From NCBI GenBank assembly GCA_030446305.1, contig JASUSA010000011.1:1-63306 (forward strand): 63,306 nt of DNA, read 5' to 3'. The DNA is from Clostridiales bacterium (GTDB taxonomy: Bacteria > Bacillota > Clostridia > Peptostreptococcales > Acidaminobacteraceae). The notes below the pieces were generated by a model, which made no database searches, was not told the DNA's origin, and worked only from the letters and a program-made list of their open reading frames with translations. Of the stretch, positions 17,745-26,759 are shown in pieces. Within the stretch, counting starts at the first letter, position 1. Each line of letters begins with the position of its first letter. Made by a program: the position numbers and the translations under genes.

Positions 17745-18923
17745 ATGAAAGAAGTTGTAATTGTAAGTGCCGTCAGAACAGCACTCGGTACATTCGGTGG
17801 TACACTGAAAGGCGTTAAGCCAGCTGATTTAGGCTCAATCGTCATGAAAGAAGCACTTGAAAGAGCTAAAGTAGCACCTGATCAAGTTGATGAAGTTATC
17901 TTTGGATCAGTGCTCCAAGCAGGCTATGGTCAAGGTGTTGCCCGTCAAGCATGGGTCAACAACGGTTTTCCTGTAGAAGTGCCTTGTACAACCATCAACA
18001 TGATTTGCGGTTCTGGTCTTAAAGCGATCTCAATGGCAGCTCAAACAATTATAGCCGGTGATAACGATGTCGTTATCTGCGGTGGTACTGAGAACATGAG
18101 TATGGCACCTTACCTCGTTCCATCTGGCCGCTGGGGTCAAAGAATGGGCGACGGCAAATTCTATGACGTTATGGTTAACGATGGCTTAACAGATGTTTTC
18201 AATAACTATCACATGGGTATTACAGCAGAAAACGTTGCTGAAAAATACAATGTAACACGTGAAGATCAAGATGCATTTGCTTATGAATCACAAAGAAGAG
18301 CGATTGCTGCCAGAGATAACGGCAGATTTAAAGATGAAATCGTACCTGTTGTCATTCCACAAAGAAAAGGCGATCCTGTCGTTTTCGAAGTGGATGAACA
18401 TATGAAAGATACAACTGTTGAAAAATTGGCGAAACTTAAGCCAGCTTTCAAGAAAGATGGGACTGTAACAGCCGGCAATGCATCAGGTATTAATGACGGT
18501 GCGTCATGCGTACTCGTTATGAGCAAAGAAAAAGCTGAAGAACTTGGCGTAAAACCATTATGTACAATTGTATCATTTGCTTCTGCAGGGGTTGATCCTT
18601 CAATCATGGGTATCGGTCCAATTCCGGCGTCTACTAAAGCGCTTGAAAAAGCAGGCCTTAAAGCAAGTGACATGGATCTTGTCGAAGCAAATGAAGCATT
18701 TGCAGCGCAAGCGATTGCAGTTGTTAGAGAAATGGGTTGGGATCCTGCAATTGTCAACGTCAATGGCGGCGCGATTGCACTTGGTCATCCAATTGGCGCT
18801 TCAGGAAACCGTATCTTTGTTACACTGCTCCATGAAATGATTAAGAGAGATGCTAAATTAGGATTGGCAACACTCTGTATCGGTGGCGGTATGGGTGAAG
18901 CATTAATCGTTAAGAGAGACTAA
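17745..18923 (+). CDS. thlA: acetyl-CoA C-acetyltransferase (thiolase)
   Basis: The gene encodes 392 residues, standard for biosynthetic thiolases. The nucleophilic Cys88 lies in MICGSGLKA, His348 in GHPIGASG and the acid/base Cys378 in CIGGGMGEA. The enzyme condenses two acetyl-CoA to acetoacetyl-CoA, the first step to butyrate or other reduced products, or the reverse in degradation. A GGGAGG site precedes the ATG. The codon use here is more A-rich and uniform than in neighbours, as often seen in highly expressed genes. It stands alone after rex, with no hbd, crt or bcd genes adjacent. Confidence 0.97.
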   Translation: MKEVVIVSAVRTALGTFGGTLKGVKPADLGSIVMKEALERAKVAPDQVDEVIFGSVLQAGYGQGVARQAWVNNGFPVEVPCTTINMICGSGLKAISMAAQTIIAGDNDVVICGGTENMSMAPYLVPSGRWGQRMGDGKFYDVMVNDGLTDVFNNYHMGITAENVAEKYNVTREDQDAFAYESQRRAIAARDNGRFKDEIVPVVIPQRKGDPVVFEVDEHMKDTTVEKLAKLKPAFKKDGTVTAGNASGINDGASCVLVMSKEKAEELGVKPLCTIVSFASAGVDPSIMGIGPIPASTKALEKAGLKASDMDLVEANEAFAAQAIAVVREMGWDPAIVNVNGGAIALGHPIGASGNRIFVTLLHEMIKRDAKLGLATLCIGGGMGEALIVKRD

Positions 18924-18967
18924 CGAATCAAATGGATGCGTTTTAATCTCGAAGAGGCAAGAGGGTA

Positions 18968-19441
18968 ATGGCAAACTATCGAAAAGAAATTGCACATATG
19001 CTCGACCGGATGCTGATTAAGGTGCTTCATCAAGATAAAGCAGGCTTCTATAAAAAGGCAGTGAGTGCAAAGCTCAATCTTCTGGATATGCTTATTTTAA
19101 GACGGCTCGAAGAAATCGGTATGATGAAGCTCAGTGATATGGTCAGCTATTTGGAAGTTGACCGCAACGTTTTGACCACCTCTTTGAAGCGACTGCAAAG
19201 TGTTAATTTGATCTGTAAGCGAACGGATTCCGTAGACGGCAGAGCTCAGATTATCGTGCTTTCTGAATATGGAGAGCAATTTGTCAAAGCGCTTAGTGAA
19301 GCCTCTCAGTCAGAGATGGATTTTGTCCTTCAGGACATCACGGTTAACGAAGAAAAGGCAATCCTAAAGTTCTTGAGTAAAATCGTACAGTATCATACAA
19401 ACAAGTATGAGCTGGACGCATTTGATACAAAACAAAAATAA
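18968..19441 (+). CDS. MarR-like winged-helix transcriptional regulator
   Basis: The gene encodes 157 residues. The middle has a winged helix-turn-helix of MarR type: LLDMLILRRLEEIG, then MKLSDMVSYLEVDRNVLTTSLKRLQSVNLICKR as the recognition part. The wing has SVDGRAQIIVLSEYGEQFV. Helical N- and C-termini would form the dimer interface. The ligand is not apparent. It starts 45 bases after thlA with a GAGGG site at about 18961 and may be cotranscribed with it. It might regulate the MFS gene at 31854, whose promoter has a palindromic operator, but nothing in the sequence proves that. Confidence 0.8.
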   Translation: MANYRKEIAHMLDRMLIKVLHQDKAGFYKKAVSAKLNLLDMLILRRLEEIGMMKLSDMVSYLEVDRNVLTTSLKRLQSVNLICKRTDSVDGRAQIIVLSEYGEQFVKALSEASQSEMDFVLQDITVNEEKAILKFLSKIVQYHTNKYELDAFDTKQK

Positions 19442-19449
19442 TAAAACAT

Positions 19450-19482
19450 AACGACGGTATCTCAGATGCCGTCGTTTTTTTG
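19450..19482 (+). terminator. terminator after the MarR-like gene
   Basis: AACGACGG-TATC and GATG-CCGTCGTT (19450-19476) form a 12-bp stem with a 3-base loop, followed by TTTTTT. The next stretch, 19483-19760, holds no gene or signal that I can support. Confidence 0.88.
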
Positions 19483-19760
19483 CCTTTATGCGCCCAAAGC
19501 GAAGCGCGTGTTCCGGCGAATGTCTATGTCTTTTTGCACACAGTGGCGCAAATGAGGAACACGATGAATATATATACGGTTGCGAAAAAATGTGAAAGAT
19601 CCGGCTAACGCGATTATTCAATTTTCTCAAATCGCTCCTAAGCAAGCAAAATGAGATGAGAAACGAAAAAAATTTTTAAAAAAATAATTTCAAGATTGAA
19701 GGTGCTGCTTTAATCAGTGTCAATTGTCTGTCAATAATACAGTATGTTTATGCAAAAAAA

Positions 19761-19800
19761 TAACCTGAAGTGCATAAACACTTCAGGTTATATGTTTTTT
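19761..19800 (-). terminator. terminator of the ferredoxin gene (bidirectional)
   Basis: TAACCTGAAGTG (19761-19772) and CACTTCAGGTTA (19779-19790) form a perfect 12-bp stem with a 6-base loop. A run of seven A precedes it on the plus strand (T run for minus-strand transcription) and a run of T follows on the other side. Confidence 0.9.
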
Positions 19801-19804
19801 AAAC

Positions 19805-19969
19805 TTATTCTGGTTGAGGTGCATCTACTGGGCAAACATTTGCACAAGCGCCACAATCGATGCAAGCATCACTAATAACATAAATGCTATCGCCAGCTGA
19901 GATTGCGCCTACTGGGCATTCAGCTTCACAAGCGCCACAAGAAATACAAGTATCTTTAATTACGTACAT
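19805..19969 (-). CDS. 2[4Fe-4S] ferredoxin
   Basis: The gene encodes 54 residues. It has two cluster-binding motifs, CISCGACEAECP and CIDCGACANVCP, each with C-x2-C-x2-C-x3-C-P spacing, in the twofold-symmetric arrangement of clostridial ferredoxins. The start MYVIKDTC and the length are typical. An AAAGGAGG site lies 6 bases upstream of the ATG. Ferredoxin is the low-potential electron carrier for pyruvate:ferredoxin oxidoreductase, hydrogenase and electron bifurcation, which fits an anaerobic fermenter next to rex and thlA. It is transcribed alone, with a strong terminator after it and a Fur-like box and a perfect palindrome upstream. Confidence 0.96.
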   Translation of the reverse strand: MYVIKDTCISCGACEAECPVGAISAGDSIYVISDACIDCGACANVCPVDAPQPE

Positions 19970-19994
19970 GATAGTTCCTCCTTTATTGATTTGC

Positions 19995-20008
19995 GGTTCT
20001 TAAGAACC
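19995..20008. promoter_or_regulatory. perfect 14-bp palindrome upstream of ferredoxin
   Basis: GGTTCTTAAGAACC lies 26 bases upstream of the ferredoxin start codon. Its position near the expected transcript start suggests an operator or an RNA hairpin in the leader. No regulator can be assigned. Confidence 0.4.
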
Positions 20009-20091
20009 AATTGATAAATCTATGATACTCAAAAAAAAAGCGAAACAAAACTTTATTTGTTAAAATATTCTCGAAAAACTTCTAATTAGAA

Positions 20092-20106
20092 TGATAATCA
20101 TTATTA
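20092..20106. promoter_or_regulatory. Fur-like box between ferredoxin and gdhA
   Basis: TGATAATCATTATTA differs from the 7-1-7 Fur consensus TGATAATNATTATCA at one position. It lies 123 bases upstream of the minus-strand ferredoxin start and 246 bases before gdhA. Iron control is inferred from the motif only. The remaining sequence of this 382-bp gap is AT-rich and has a possible gdhA promoter with TATAGT near 20252. Confidence 0.55.
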
Positions 20107-20351
20107 ATGTCTAAAATCAGGAAAATAATCATAAAATTGATGAAAAATTGCATCTAAATGAAATATATCTTGCATAATGTTCAGGTATAAGAAATATTTA
20201 TTGCAATTGTGTCGAAAAATATATACAATTTTGTTCGAATTTGCGTTACACTATAGTTGAAGAACGGTTGGTGTTGACGTTTGAGCGGAACCAGAATGGA
20301 TGTCAATTAGTATCGTTCTAACAGGGCAGATCATTAAAGGAGATGTATGAG

Positions 20352-21692
20352 ATGAATTACATTGAGACGGTATTTGAACAAGTTAAGCAACGCAATGCGA
20401 ATGAACCTGAATTTATCCAAGCAGTTGAGGAAGTATTCAAATCGCTGGCACCGGTACTTGATAAGCATCCGGAATACGTTGAAGCCAATATTTTGGCGCG
20501 TATTGTTGAGCCTGAGCGTCAGATTATTTTCAGAGTGCCTTGGGTAGATCGCTATGGCAAGCTTCAAGTGAACAGAGGTTTTCGCGTTCAGTTTAACGGC
20601 GCCATTGGACCATACAAAGGCGGCCTTCGTTTTCACAAATCCGTTTATATTGGCATCATCAAATTTTTAGGCTTTGAACAAACGTTCAAAAATTCACTGA
20701 CCGGCCTGCCAATCGGTGGCGGCAAAGGTGGTTCTGACTTCGATCCAAATGGTAAAACAGACGAAGAAGTTTTGCGTTTCTGCCAAAGCTTCATGACAGA
20801 ACTCTATCGTCATATTGGACCAAATGTGGATGTACCGGCAGGCGATATCGGCTGCGGCGGCCGTGAAATCGGCTATTTGTTCGGACAGTACCGACGTATT
20901 CGCGGCGCTTTCGAAAATGGTGTATTAACAGGTAAGGGACTGTCTTACGGCGGTTCATTAATCAGGCCGGAAGCAACAGGATTTGGCGTCACTTATTTTA
21001 CACGTGAAATGCTAAAAGCTAACGGCGAATCTTTCGAAGGCAAAACGGTTGCACTCTCTGGATTTGGCAATGTTACTTGGGGTACTGCACGAAAAGTGAC
21101 AGAACTTGGCGGTAAAGTCATTACGATTTCCGGACCAGATGGTTATGTCTTGGATGAAGCTGGTATCGTTGGCGAAAAAATTGATTATCTCGTAACCCTT
21201 CGAAACAGCGGCCAAGATATTGTTGAGCCATATGCTGAAAAATTTGGCGCTAAATTCTTCAAGGGTGAGCGTCCATGGGGCGTAAAGGCAGATATTATGA
21301 TACCGTGTGCAACACAAAACGAAATTCACTTGTCACATGCTGAGCAAATTGTTGCCAATGGCGTCAAATTTGTCTGTGAAGCATCCAACATGCCTTGTAC
21401 CAATGAAGCAGTTGCCTACTTACAGGCTAATGGTGTCATCGTAGGGCCGTCAAAGGCGGCGAATGCAGGTGGGGTCGCTACTTCTGCGCTGGAAATGAGC
21501 CAGAACTCAATGAGACTTTCATGGACTGAAGAAGAAGTAGATGCAAAGCTTGATCAGATTATGACCAATATTCATAAAATGGCATCTGAGACAGCAGCAG
21601 CATATGGTTTGGGCTATGACCTCGTTGCTGGTGCCAATATTGCAGGCTTCTTAAAAGTAGCTGATGCGATGTTTGCACAAGGTGATTATTAG
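20352..21692 (+). CDS. gdhA: NADP-type glutamate dehydrogenase
   Basis: The gene encodes 446 residues from the ATG at 20352, 9 bases after AAAGGAG; the ATG at 20343 abuts that site and is less likely. The substrate-binding region has GPYKGGLRFH and the catalytic stretch PIGGGKGGSDFDPNGK, followed by PAGDIGCGGREIGYLFGQYRR. The Rossmann domain has ALSGFGNVTWGTARK. Length and motifs fit the hexameric 450-residue class that is mostly NADP-linked. It interconverts glutamate and 2-oxoglutarate plus ammonia; the urocanase encoded in this window belongs to a pathway that ends in glutamate. It is monocistronic with its own terminator. Confidence 0.96.
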   Translation: MNYIETVFEQVKQRNANEPEFIQAVEEVFKSLAPVLDKHPEYVEANILARIVEPERQIIFRVPWVDRYGKLQVNRGFRVQFNGAIGPYKGGLRFHKSVYIGIIKFLGFEQTFKNSLTGLPIGGGKGGSDFDPNGKTDEEVLRFCQSFMTELYRHIGPNVDVPAGDIGCGGREIGYLFGQYRRIRGAFENGVLTGKGLSYGGSLIRPEATGFGVTYFTREMLKANGESFEGKTVALSGFGNVTWGTARKVTELGGKVITISGPDGYVLDEAGIVGEKIDYLVTLRNSGQDIVEPYAEKFGAKFFKGERPWGVKADIMIPCATQNEIHLSHAEQIVANGVKFVCEASNMPCTNEAVAYLQANGVIVGPSKAANAGGVATSALEMSQNSMRLSWTEEEVDAKLDQIMTNIHKMASETAAAYGLGYDLVAGANIAGFLKVADAMFAQGDY

Positions 21693-21798
21693 ATCCCAGT
21701 CAGTAAAGTTTCGATGTTTTTAGGTAAAGATCGTGGGCGCTGTTATAAAAGGCATTGAGTTGAGCACGATATAATAACCGAATAGATTAAGATTATAT

Positions 21799-21843
21799 AA
21801 GGGCTGTTGCACCTCCAATAGAGAGGTACATCAGCCCTTTTTT
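21799..21843 (+). terminator. terminator of gdhA
   Basis: AAGGGCTG (21799-21806) and CAGCCCTT (21832-21839) with an inner ACCTC/GAGGT stem form a long hairpin followed by TTTTT. Confidence 0.85.
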
Positions 21844-21931
21844 AGGATAAGGTTTCGCCATATGCTGATAAAGACATGCTATTTGCACAAATCCAGTTAA
21901 AAAAATGGTAAAATAGGACCAATTAACTAAG

Positions 21932-22042
21932 GAAATTGTATAACAGTCTTAAGGTGATCCTTCACCATCATCTGTTGATTTTCAGCCTTTAAAGGACATA
22001 TGGATAATGGTGAAAGGCTTAAGCTTTAAATGATGTAATTTC
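21932..22042 (+). repeat. dispersed nested palindromic repeat, copy D
   Basis: This 111-bp copy runs from GAAATTGTATAAC to AAATGATGTAATTTC. Inner arms TGATCCTTCACCA and AATGGTGAAAGGC are present; the centre is variable. It ends 28 bases before the start codon of the large lipoprotein gene, so it falls in that gene's leader or promoter. Confidence 0.82.
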
Positions 22043-22070
22043 CTCGAATATCAAAAGGGGAGGGTTTAAC

Positions 22071-24953
22071 ATGTTTGGTATGAAGCGACGTTTGGGCATT
22101 ATGTTGCTGATATTTGTATTGATCGCTACGGGTTGCAGTACAACGACTTCAAAAACGGCAGACGAAACACCCACTATGGTAGCGAAATCAATGACAGAAA
22201 GTGTTGTGCAAGTCGATTATTTCAGCGATTTATTTGCCTTGGACGACATGAACAATGCGGATATAACCGCGATGCTGGCTTCGGAATCATATGATGATTT
22301 GGTTGCCGCCAGTCCATTCTATACATCGGATATTTTCAGATTGCAGTTTGAAGATCAACAGTATTTTGAAATGCGCAATTCAGCCATTGAAGAGACGATT
22401 CGCACGGGCGATCAAATGTATGAAAATGGACAGAAACTGACGCTAATGATTGAAGAAGCGCAAAAGGTTATATTAGCGGCCTATGCGGACAAGGCAGAAA
22501 GTGAATCCGTAATTTCTGCGTATTACCAGACGATGCTGAACGATTACAGTGATGAGATGATGTATTTGTCGCTGTTGAAGGCTCAGATCGACGGTTTGGA
22601 AGCTGCAACAGGCGATGCCTATACTGATGCGTGGTTTTCATATATGCGGGTAACGAAACAGAATGACTTTACGATACGTGAAATAGCATGGGTCGCACGG
22701 CTCGTTCAAGATGCAGTTCTTTTGCGCGACGCCTATCCAAATGAACTGAAAGACCTCGAAGATGAAGTCGTTTCACTAAATGCCAAGGAAGCGGATATAA
22801 CCGTGCTAATGGATCAGCTCAATACGGTTTTGTACCGACTGGATGCACTGGAAAAAGCAGATGCCTATGCAACGGTTTCACTGCTTAAATATTTGGAGAA
22901 TTACAATTTGACCATTCAGCCGTCTATTCGTGCGCTGGTGCCAAGAGAAGGCCTTGATGCGGAATCAATTGAGCTTGCGATATCAACAAATGCATATATG
23001 ATTGAAAGCATCCGCCTGATGGGGGCGACGCTCGTCGATCTCTACCAGTTAGACGAACGCTATGCTACCGGTGAAAAGCAGACGGGGATGGAAGCCTTTT
23101 CACTGACAAGTGCTGTGTTTATGGCGGCTTCAAGTGAAGATACAACTTCGGAAAGTGCACTTGCCGATGCGAAAGCAACACTCAATAAGGTGCCGAAGAA
23201 GACAGAGCCACCCGGATTTTTCAACGTGATGTACAATGCTATTCGCAAAGTACCGGGTATATTAATTGAAAAAACAAGTACAGCCGTTTACAAACAGGCG
23301 CTTAATTACTATGCGGATGATTATGGTCTGGATGAAAGTGTCTTTGATGAGGATAAAGTGAGAGCAGATAAAGAAGCTTATCATCGCATTCAAAGCGGCA
23401 CGGCCGGTTCAGAAACAATTCATTCGGCACAGGCATACATTACCAGTGCGGAAGAAAGTATTGGGAAGCTTTCAGATGCTATGCTGGGAAAAGACAGCAC
23501 GCTGTCAAAAGTGATTAAAGGCAGCTCCAAATTTGCCATCGGTTGTTTTACAGGGGCTTCAAAATCCATGTTGACCTTAATGGACCCGACGGCGACAGCA
23601 GGCGATCTGGCGAAAGCTTCTGTCGATGTGACACTTGCCGCGGCGGGCAGTTCAAAAACTGTGGAAAAGATATTTAAAGCAGGCAAGAGCAAAGTACTGT
23701 CATTCTTTGGCATTAAAGCGTCGACGGCGACGGCTGTTAAAGAAACGACGAAAACGCTGCTTGGCAAGGCATCGAATTTCCTTTCAAAGGCTAAAAGTAC
23801 AGCCGGAAATTTTATTGAATCAGCAATTGGGAGCGTTAACCAAGCATCAAAATTCGGAAAGTTTATTACAGGTGCCGGTGAAGTCTTGTCAAAAGCGACG
23901 ACGACTGTTGTCGAAAGCAGTAAAAAGCTCTTTACGAGCATGGCAGACAGTACCAGCAAAATCTACAAAACTTTTACCGGTAAAATGGGAACGCTGGCAC
24001 AGAAGACAGTTGAAAATGAGAGTTTGATTGGCAAGGCTGTCGGCAGCAGCTACGGCGAAGTGCTTGAAGGCTATGTAAAGGGTTCTGTCTATGATAAGAT
24101 TCCGACCTTTGTCAATTCTACACTTGCGTGGGTGAAATCAGAGACAGAAACGGCTTCGGCAGCAGAGGGCGTAAAAGGTGATGCTTCAAGCCTGAATGAT
24201 GCCGCTGAAGCGGCTGCAATGGATGCTTTGAATGCACAGCAGTCGAATGCAGCAGATGATTCTGCAGAATCCGATGAAAACAGCAGCATGGAAGCGGCTG
24301 CGGCTGGAAGCGACTATTTTGGAAATGAAGCTGTCAACACCACAGATGCAGCAGATACAAACGCAGAAGTAAACATAAATGCAGAAGCAAACGCAGAAGC
24401 CGAGAATTCAGATACAGAAAATATGGATACAGAAAATATGGATACAGAAAATATGGATACAGGAAATATGGATATGGAAAATGAAGATGCGGATACAGAA
24501 AAAGCAGATGCTGAAGACGCTAATGATAAAAATGTAAATGCTGAAGATGCAGGTGATGATGCAGCGATAACGGAGGTGCCGTCAAGTGAGATCATGACGA
24601 CGGATAATGCGAGTCTTTACGAGGGAACATACAAGGGCGCTTTTCAGCCGTCGACTATTGCGGGGATGGCCTTTGATTTTAACGCATCCAATTCATCGCT
24701 TACCATGACTGTTGCCAAAAATAAAATTACCATTGTCACGACATTTGACAGTCCAATGCTGGAAGGCGACACAATGACGTTTAATCAATACAGCATTGAT
24801 GATGCCGGTAAAATGAAGTTAACACGCATTGATGATGAGGGGGATAAACAGGTGATTAATGTTCAGTTCTTAGATGCCCACAAAATCACCGGAACCGTTA
24901 CTCTTTTTGATGGCAATGCCGCGATGGGTGACCTTAAATTTAGCGGTCAGTAG
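22071..24953 (+). CDS. large lipoprotein of unknown function
   Basis: The gene encodes 960 residues. A lipoprotein signal is clear: MKRR, then a hydrophobic stretch ending LIATGC with the lipidated Cys at 22. Residues about 25-330 look helical with many acidic residues. Residues about 390-700 are rich in Ala, Ser, Thr and Lys with amphipathic helices (SKTVEKIFKAGKSKVLSFFG region near 540). Residues about 715-845 form an acidic low-complexity linker including five DTENM-like repeats. The last ~105 residues (from YEGTYKGAF) look like a small beta-barrel or lipocalin-like domain. A GGGGAGG site precedes the ATG. I do not recognise the family. It is anchored outside the membrane and may be a cell-envelope or secretion-related protein. 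Confidence 0.8.
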   Translation: MFGMKRRLGIMLLIFVLIATGCSTTTSKTADETPTMVAKSMTESVVQVDYFSDLFALDDMNNADITAMLASESYDDLVAASPFYTSDIFRLQFEDQQYFEMRNSAIEETIRTGDQMYENGQKLTLMIEEAQKVILAAYADKAESESVISAYYQTMLNDYSDEMMYLSLLKAQIDGLEAATGDAYTDAWFSYMRVTKQNDFTIREIAWVARLVQDAVLLRDAYPNELKDLEDEVVSLNAKEADITVLMDQLNTVLYRLDALEKADAYATVSLLKYLENYNLTIQPSIRALVPREGLDAESIELAISTNAYMIESIRLMGATLVDLYQLDERYATGEKQTGMEAFSLTSAVFMAASSEDTTSESALADAKATLNKVPKKTEPPGFFNVMYNAIRKVPGILIEKTSTAVYKQALNYYADDYGLDESVFDEDKVRADKEAYHRIQSGTAGSETIHSAQAYITSAEESIGKLSDAMLGKDSTLSKVIKGSSKFAIGCFTGASKSMLTLMDPTATAGDLAKASVDVTLAAAGSSKTVEKIFKAGKSKVLSFFGIKASTATAVKETTKTLLGKASNFLSKAKSTAGNFIESAIGSVNQASKFGKFITGAGEVLSKATTTVVESSKKLFTSMADSTSKIYKTFTGKMGTLAQKTVENESLIGKAVGSSYGEVLEGYVKGSVYDKIPTFVNSTLAWVKSETETASAAEGVKGDASSLNDAAEAAAMDALNAQQSNAADDSAESDENSSMEAAAAGSDYFGNEAVNTTDAADTNAEVNINAEANAEAENSDTENMDTENMDTENMDTGNMDMENEDADTEKADAEDANDKNVNAEDAGDDAAITEVPSSEIMTTDNASLYEGTYKGAFQPSTIAGMAFDFNASNSSLTMTVAKNKITIVTTFDSPMLEGDTMTFNQYSIDDAGKMKLTRIDDEGDKQVINVQFLDAHKITGTVTLFDGNAAMGDLKFSGQ
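24411..24485 (+). repeat. in-frame 15-bp tandem repeat in the lipoprotein gene
   Basis: Five 15-bp units (GATACAGAAAATATG and variants) encode DTENM-DTENM-DTENM-DTGNM-DMENE. The first three units are identical, indicating recent slippage. Unit loss or gain would keep the frame and only change linker length. Confidence 0.9.
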
Positions 24954-25000
24954 TATCCTTCACTGCCAAATTAAAATGAGCATGCTAAAATCAGTATTTT

Positions 25001-25041
25001 AAAACCAGTGCAACACGTCATTTCGTGTACACTGGTTTTTT
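25001..25041 (+). terminator. terminator of the lipoprotein gene
   Basis: AAAACCAGTG (25001-25010) and CACTGGTTTT (25030-25039) with an inner ACACG/CGTGT stem form a strong hairpin followed by T. Confidence 0.9.
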
Positions 25042-25070
25042 GTGCACTAAACACAAAGGACAAATGCCAG

Positions 25071-25099
25071 TTGTTAAAATATTGTACAGAATGTATAAT
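25071..25099 (+). promoter_or_regulatory. promoter of the pucR-lytSR-cstA unit
   Basis: TTGTTA (25071-25076) and TATAAT (25094-25099) have 17-bp spacing and lie 35 bases before the PucR-type gene. It could serve all five genes to cstA, although a second weaker promoter may lie before 29396. Confidence 0.7.
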
Positions 25100-25133
25100 G
25101 TGATTATAAAAAAGTAATAAAGAGGGATCCATT

Positions 25134-26753
25134 TTGAAGAATGAAACCATAGTTTACTTAAACGAAATTCTCGCGCTGCCGCTCTTTGAGCACTGCCGCG
25201 TCATCACAAAGGAATCGCCGCTTTCGCAGTGCGCAACTTCGATTAACGTCATGCTGGACAAAGAAATTGTGGAATGGCTGGGAAAGGATCAAATTTTACT
25301 GACAACGGGAAAAGTTGTCGAAAAGCTTACAGTTGAAGAACAGATTGAATTGTTTCGCGCCATTCGAAGCAAAGCTGTCAGTGCCGTTTTTATCAAAATT
25401 TCACCATACTTGCCGGCACTGCCTGAAGCAGTCATTGACACCTGCAATGAAATCGGCCTCGTCATCGTTGATCTCGATTATGAAGTGACCTTTACGAATA
25501 TTTTTTCTCATGTTTATGAATTGATGTTCAACAAGCAGTCTACCGTTTTAAAACGCGTTGAAAATCTGCATCAGGATACCATGCAGGTTGTCGTCAGCGG
25601 CGGGGGTATTGAAGATGTTTTGCGAAGTGTGCACAAAACCATCAGCGTGCCCGTTTTCGTCAGAGATTACTATTTTGAAAATACTTATTTTGTGAAATCA
25701 GCGTTTTCAGATGATTATACGCTTTTGTATGAAAACATTGAAAATGTTCATTTTGAAGGCAAGAACGGCAAGCTCATACACGATACGGTTCCCTACCGGG
25801 GGCGTGAAATTGAACGGCTCCTAGTGCCGATTGTCGTTAAAAATCAGGTATATGGTCATTTGGTTGCCTATGGTACCAATCAGGGCATTTCAAATTACGA
25901 TCAGTTAGGTCTCGAATCAACTTCGCATATTGTTGCACTTGATTTTCTGAAAAAAATATCCGTCCACGAAGTCGAAAACAAGTATAAGCTCGAATTCTTT
26001 GATGATTTGATATCGCTTGATGAAGATCGACGCGCCAAGGCAATTGAACGTGCGGCCAACTTCCGATTTATTGAAAGTGCTCAATACGCCATGCTCTGTC
26101 TCAGACTTGTCGGGAAGAATCAAGCCGAAGACCAAATGCGCGTCGTCTATCTTCTGGAGCTGATTTGCAAAGACATGGGGCACGCCTACCTCATCCTGAA
26201 TAAGAGCGAGTGCATATACGTACTCGTCATGCTCAAAGAAGGTGAGGGCGTTGCACTGACAAAACGCTACGCGACGTATATCTATGATGTTTTAAAGGGC
26301 AAGATGAAAAAGCATCAGATTAAAATCGGCGTCGGCAGAATAGTCAAAGGCCTGCTCAATGGCCATAAGAGCAAAGTCGATGCCTATAAAGCACTGGAGG
26401 CAGCGGCGAATTACCTGCCAAAAGATGTCGTGTTCTTTGAAGAAATGGGTGTCTATAAAATTTTGTCTCAAAGCAGCATTAGGCAGGAGCTCGAACATTT
26501 TGCCGAAGAAGTCTTGGGCAAACTCGTCGCTTACGATCAGCGCAGAGATACAGAACTCATTAAAACGCTGGAAGTCTATTTTGCCTGCAACGGCAATTTG
26601 AAAAAAATGTCTGAATCGCTCTACACGCATTACAACACAATCCTCTATCGCCTCAACCGCATACAGGAAATCATCGAATTGAGCCTTGACAATGAAGAAC
26701 ATCGTTTTGCGATTCAAACCGCGCTGAAAGTAAATCTCATATTAAAGGAGTAA
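25134..26753 (+). CDS. PucR-family transcriptional regulator
   Basis: The gene encodes 539 residues, starting with TTG at 25134 behind GAGGG. Residues about 5-125 match the PucR N-terminal domain (LNEILALPLFEHCRVI, QILLTTG, and GLVIVDLDYEVTF). Residues about 280-420 form a GGDEF-like/CdaR middle region. The C-terminal 60 residues contain the PucR HTH (TLEVYFACNGNLKKMSESL, then HYNTILYRLNRIQEI). Family members respond to small metabolites such as purine catabolites, sugar acids or amino acids. The gap to lytS is only 6 bases, so the gene is probably cotranscribed with the LytS/LytR system, an unusual pairing. The ligand cannot be told from sequence. Confidence 0.9.
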   Translation: MKNETIVYLNEILALPLFEHCRVITKESPLSQCATSINVMLDKEIVEWLGKDQILLTTGKVVEKLTVEEQIELFRAIRSKAVSAVFIKISPYLPALPEAVIDTCNEIGLVIVDLDYEVTFTNIFSHVYELMFNKQSTVLKRVENLHQDTMQVVVSGGGIEDVLRSVHKTISVPVFVRDYYFENTYFVKSAFSDDYTLLYENIENVHFEGKNGKLIHDTVPYRGREIERLLVPIVVKNQVYGHLVAYGTNQGISNYDQLGLESTSHIVALDFLKKISVHEVENKYKLEFFDDLISLDEDRRAKAIERAANFRFIESAQYAMLCLRLVGKNQAEDQMRVVYLLELICKDMGHAYLILNKSECIYVLVMLKEGEGVALTKRYATYIYDVLKGKMKKHQIKIGVGRIVKGLLNGHKSKVDAYKALEAAANYLPKDVVFFEEMGVYKILSQSSIRQELEHFAEEVLGKLVAYDQRRDTELIKTLEVYFACNGNLKKMSESLYTHYNTILYRLNRIQEIIELSLDNEEHRFAIQTALKVNLILKE

Positions 26754-26759
26754 CCGGCT

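Noticed and set aside
23420-23959. Minus-strand 179-codon frame inside the lipoprotein gene
   Set aside because: The plus-strand frame has a lipobox, a ribosome binding site and a terminator; the reverse frame has none.
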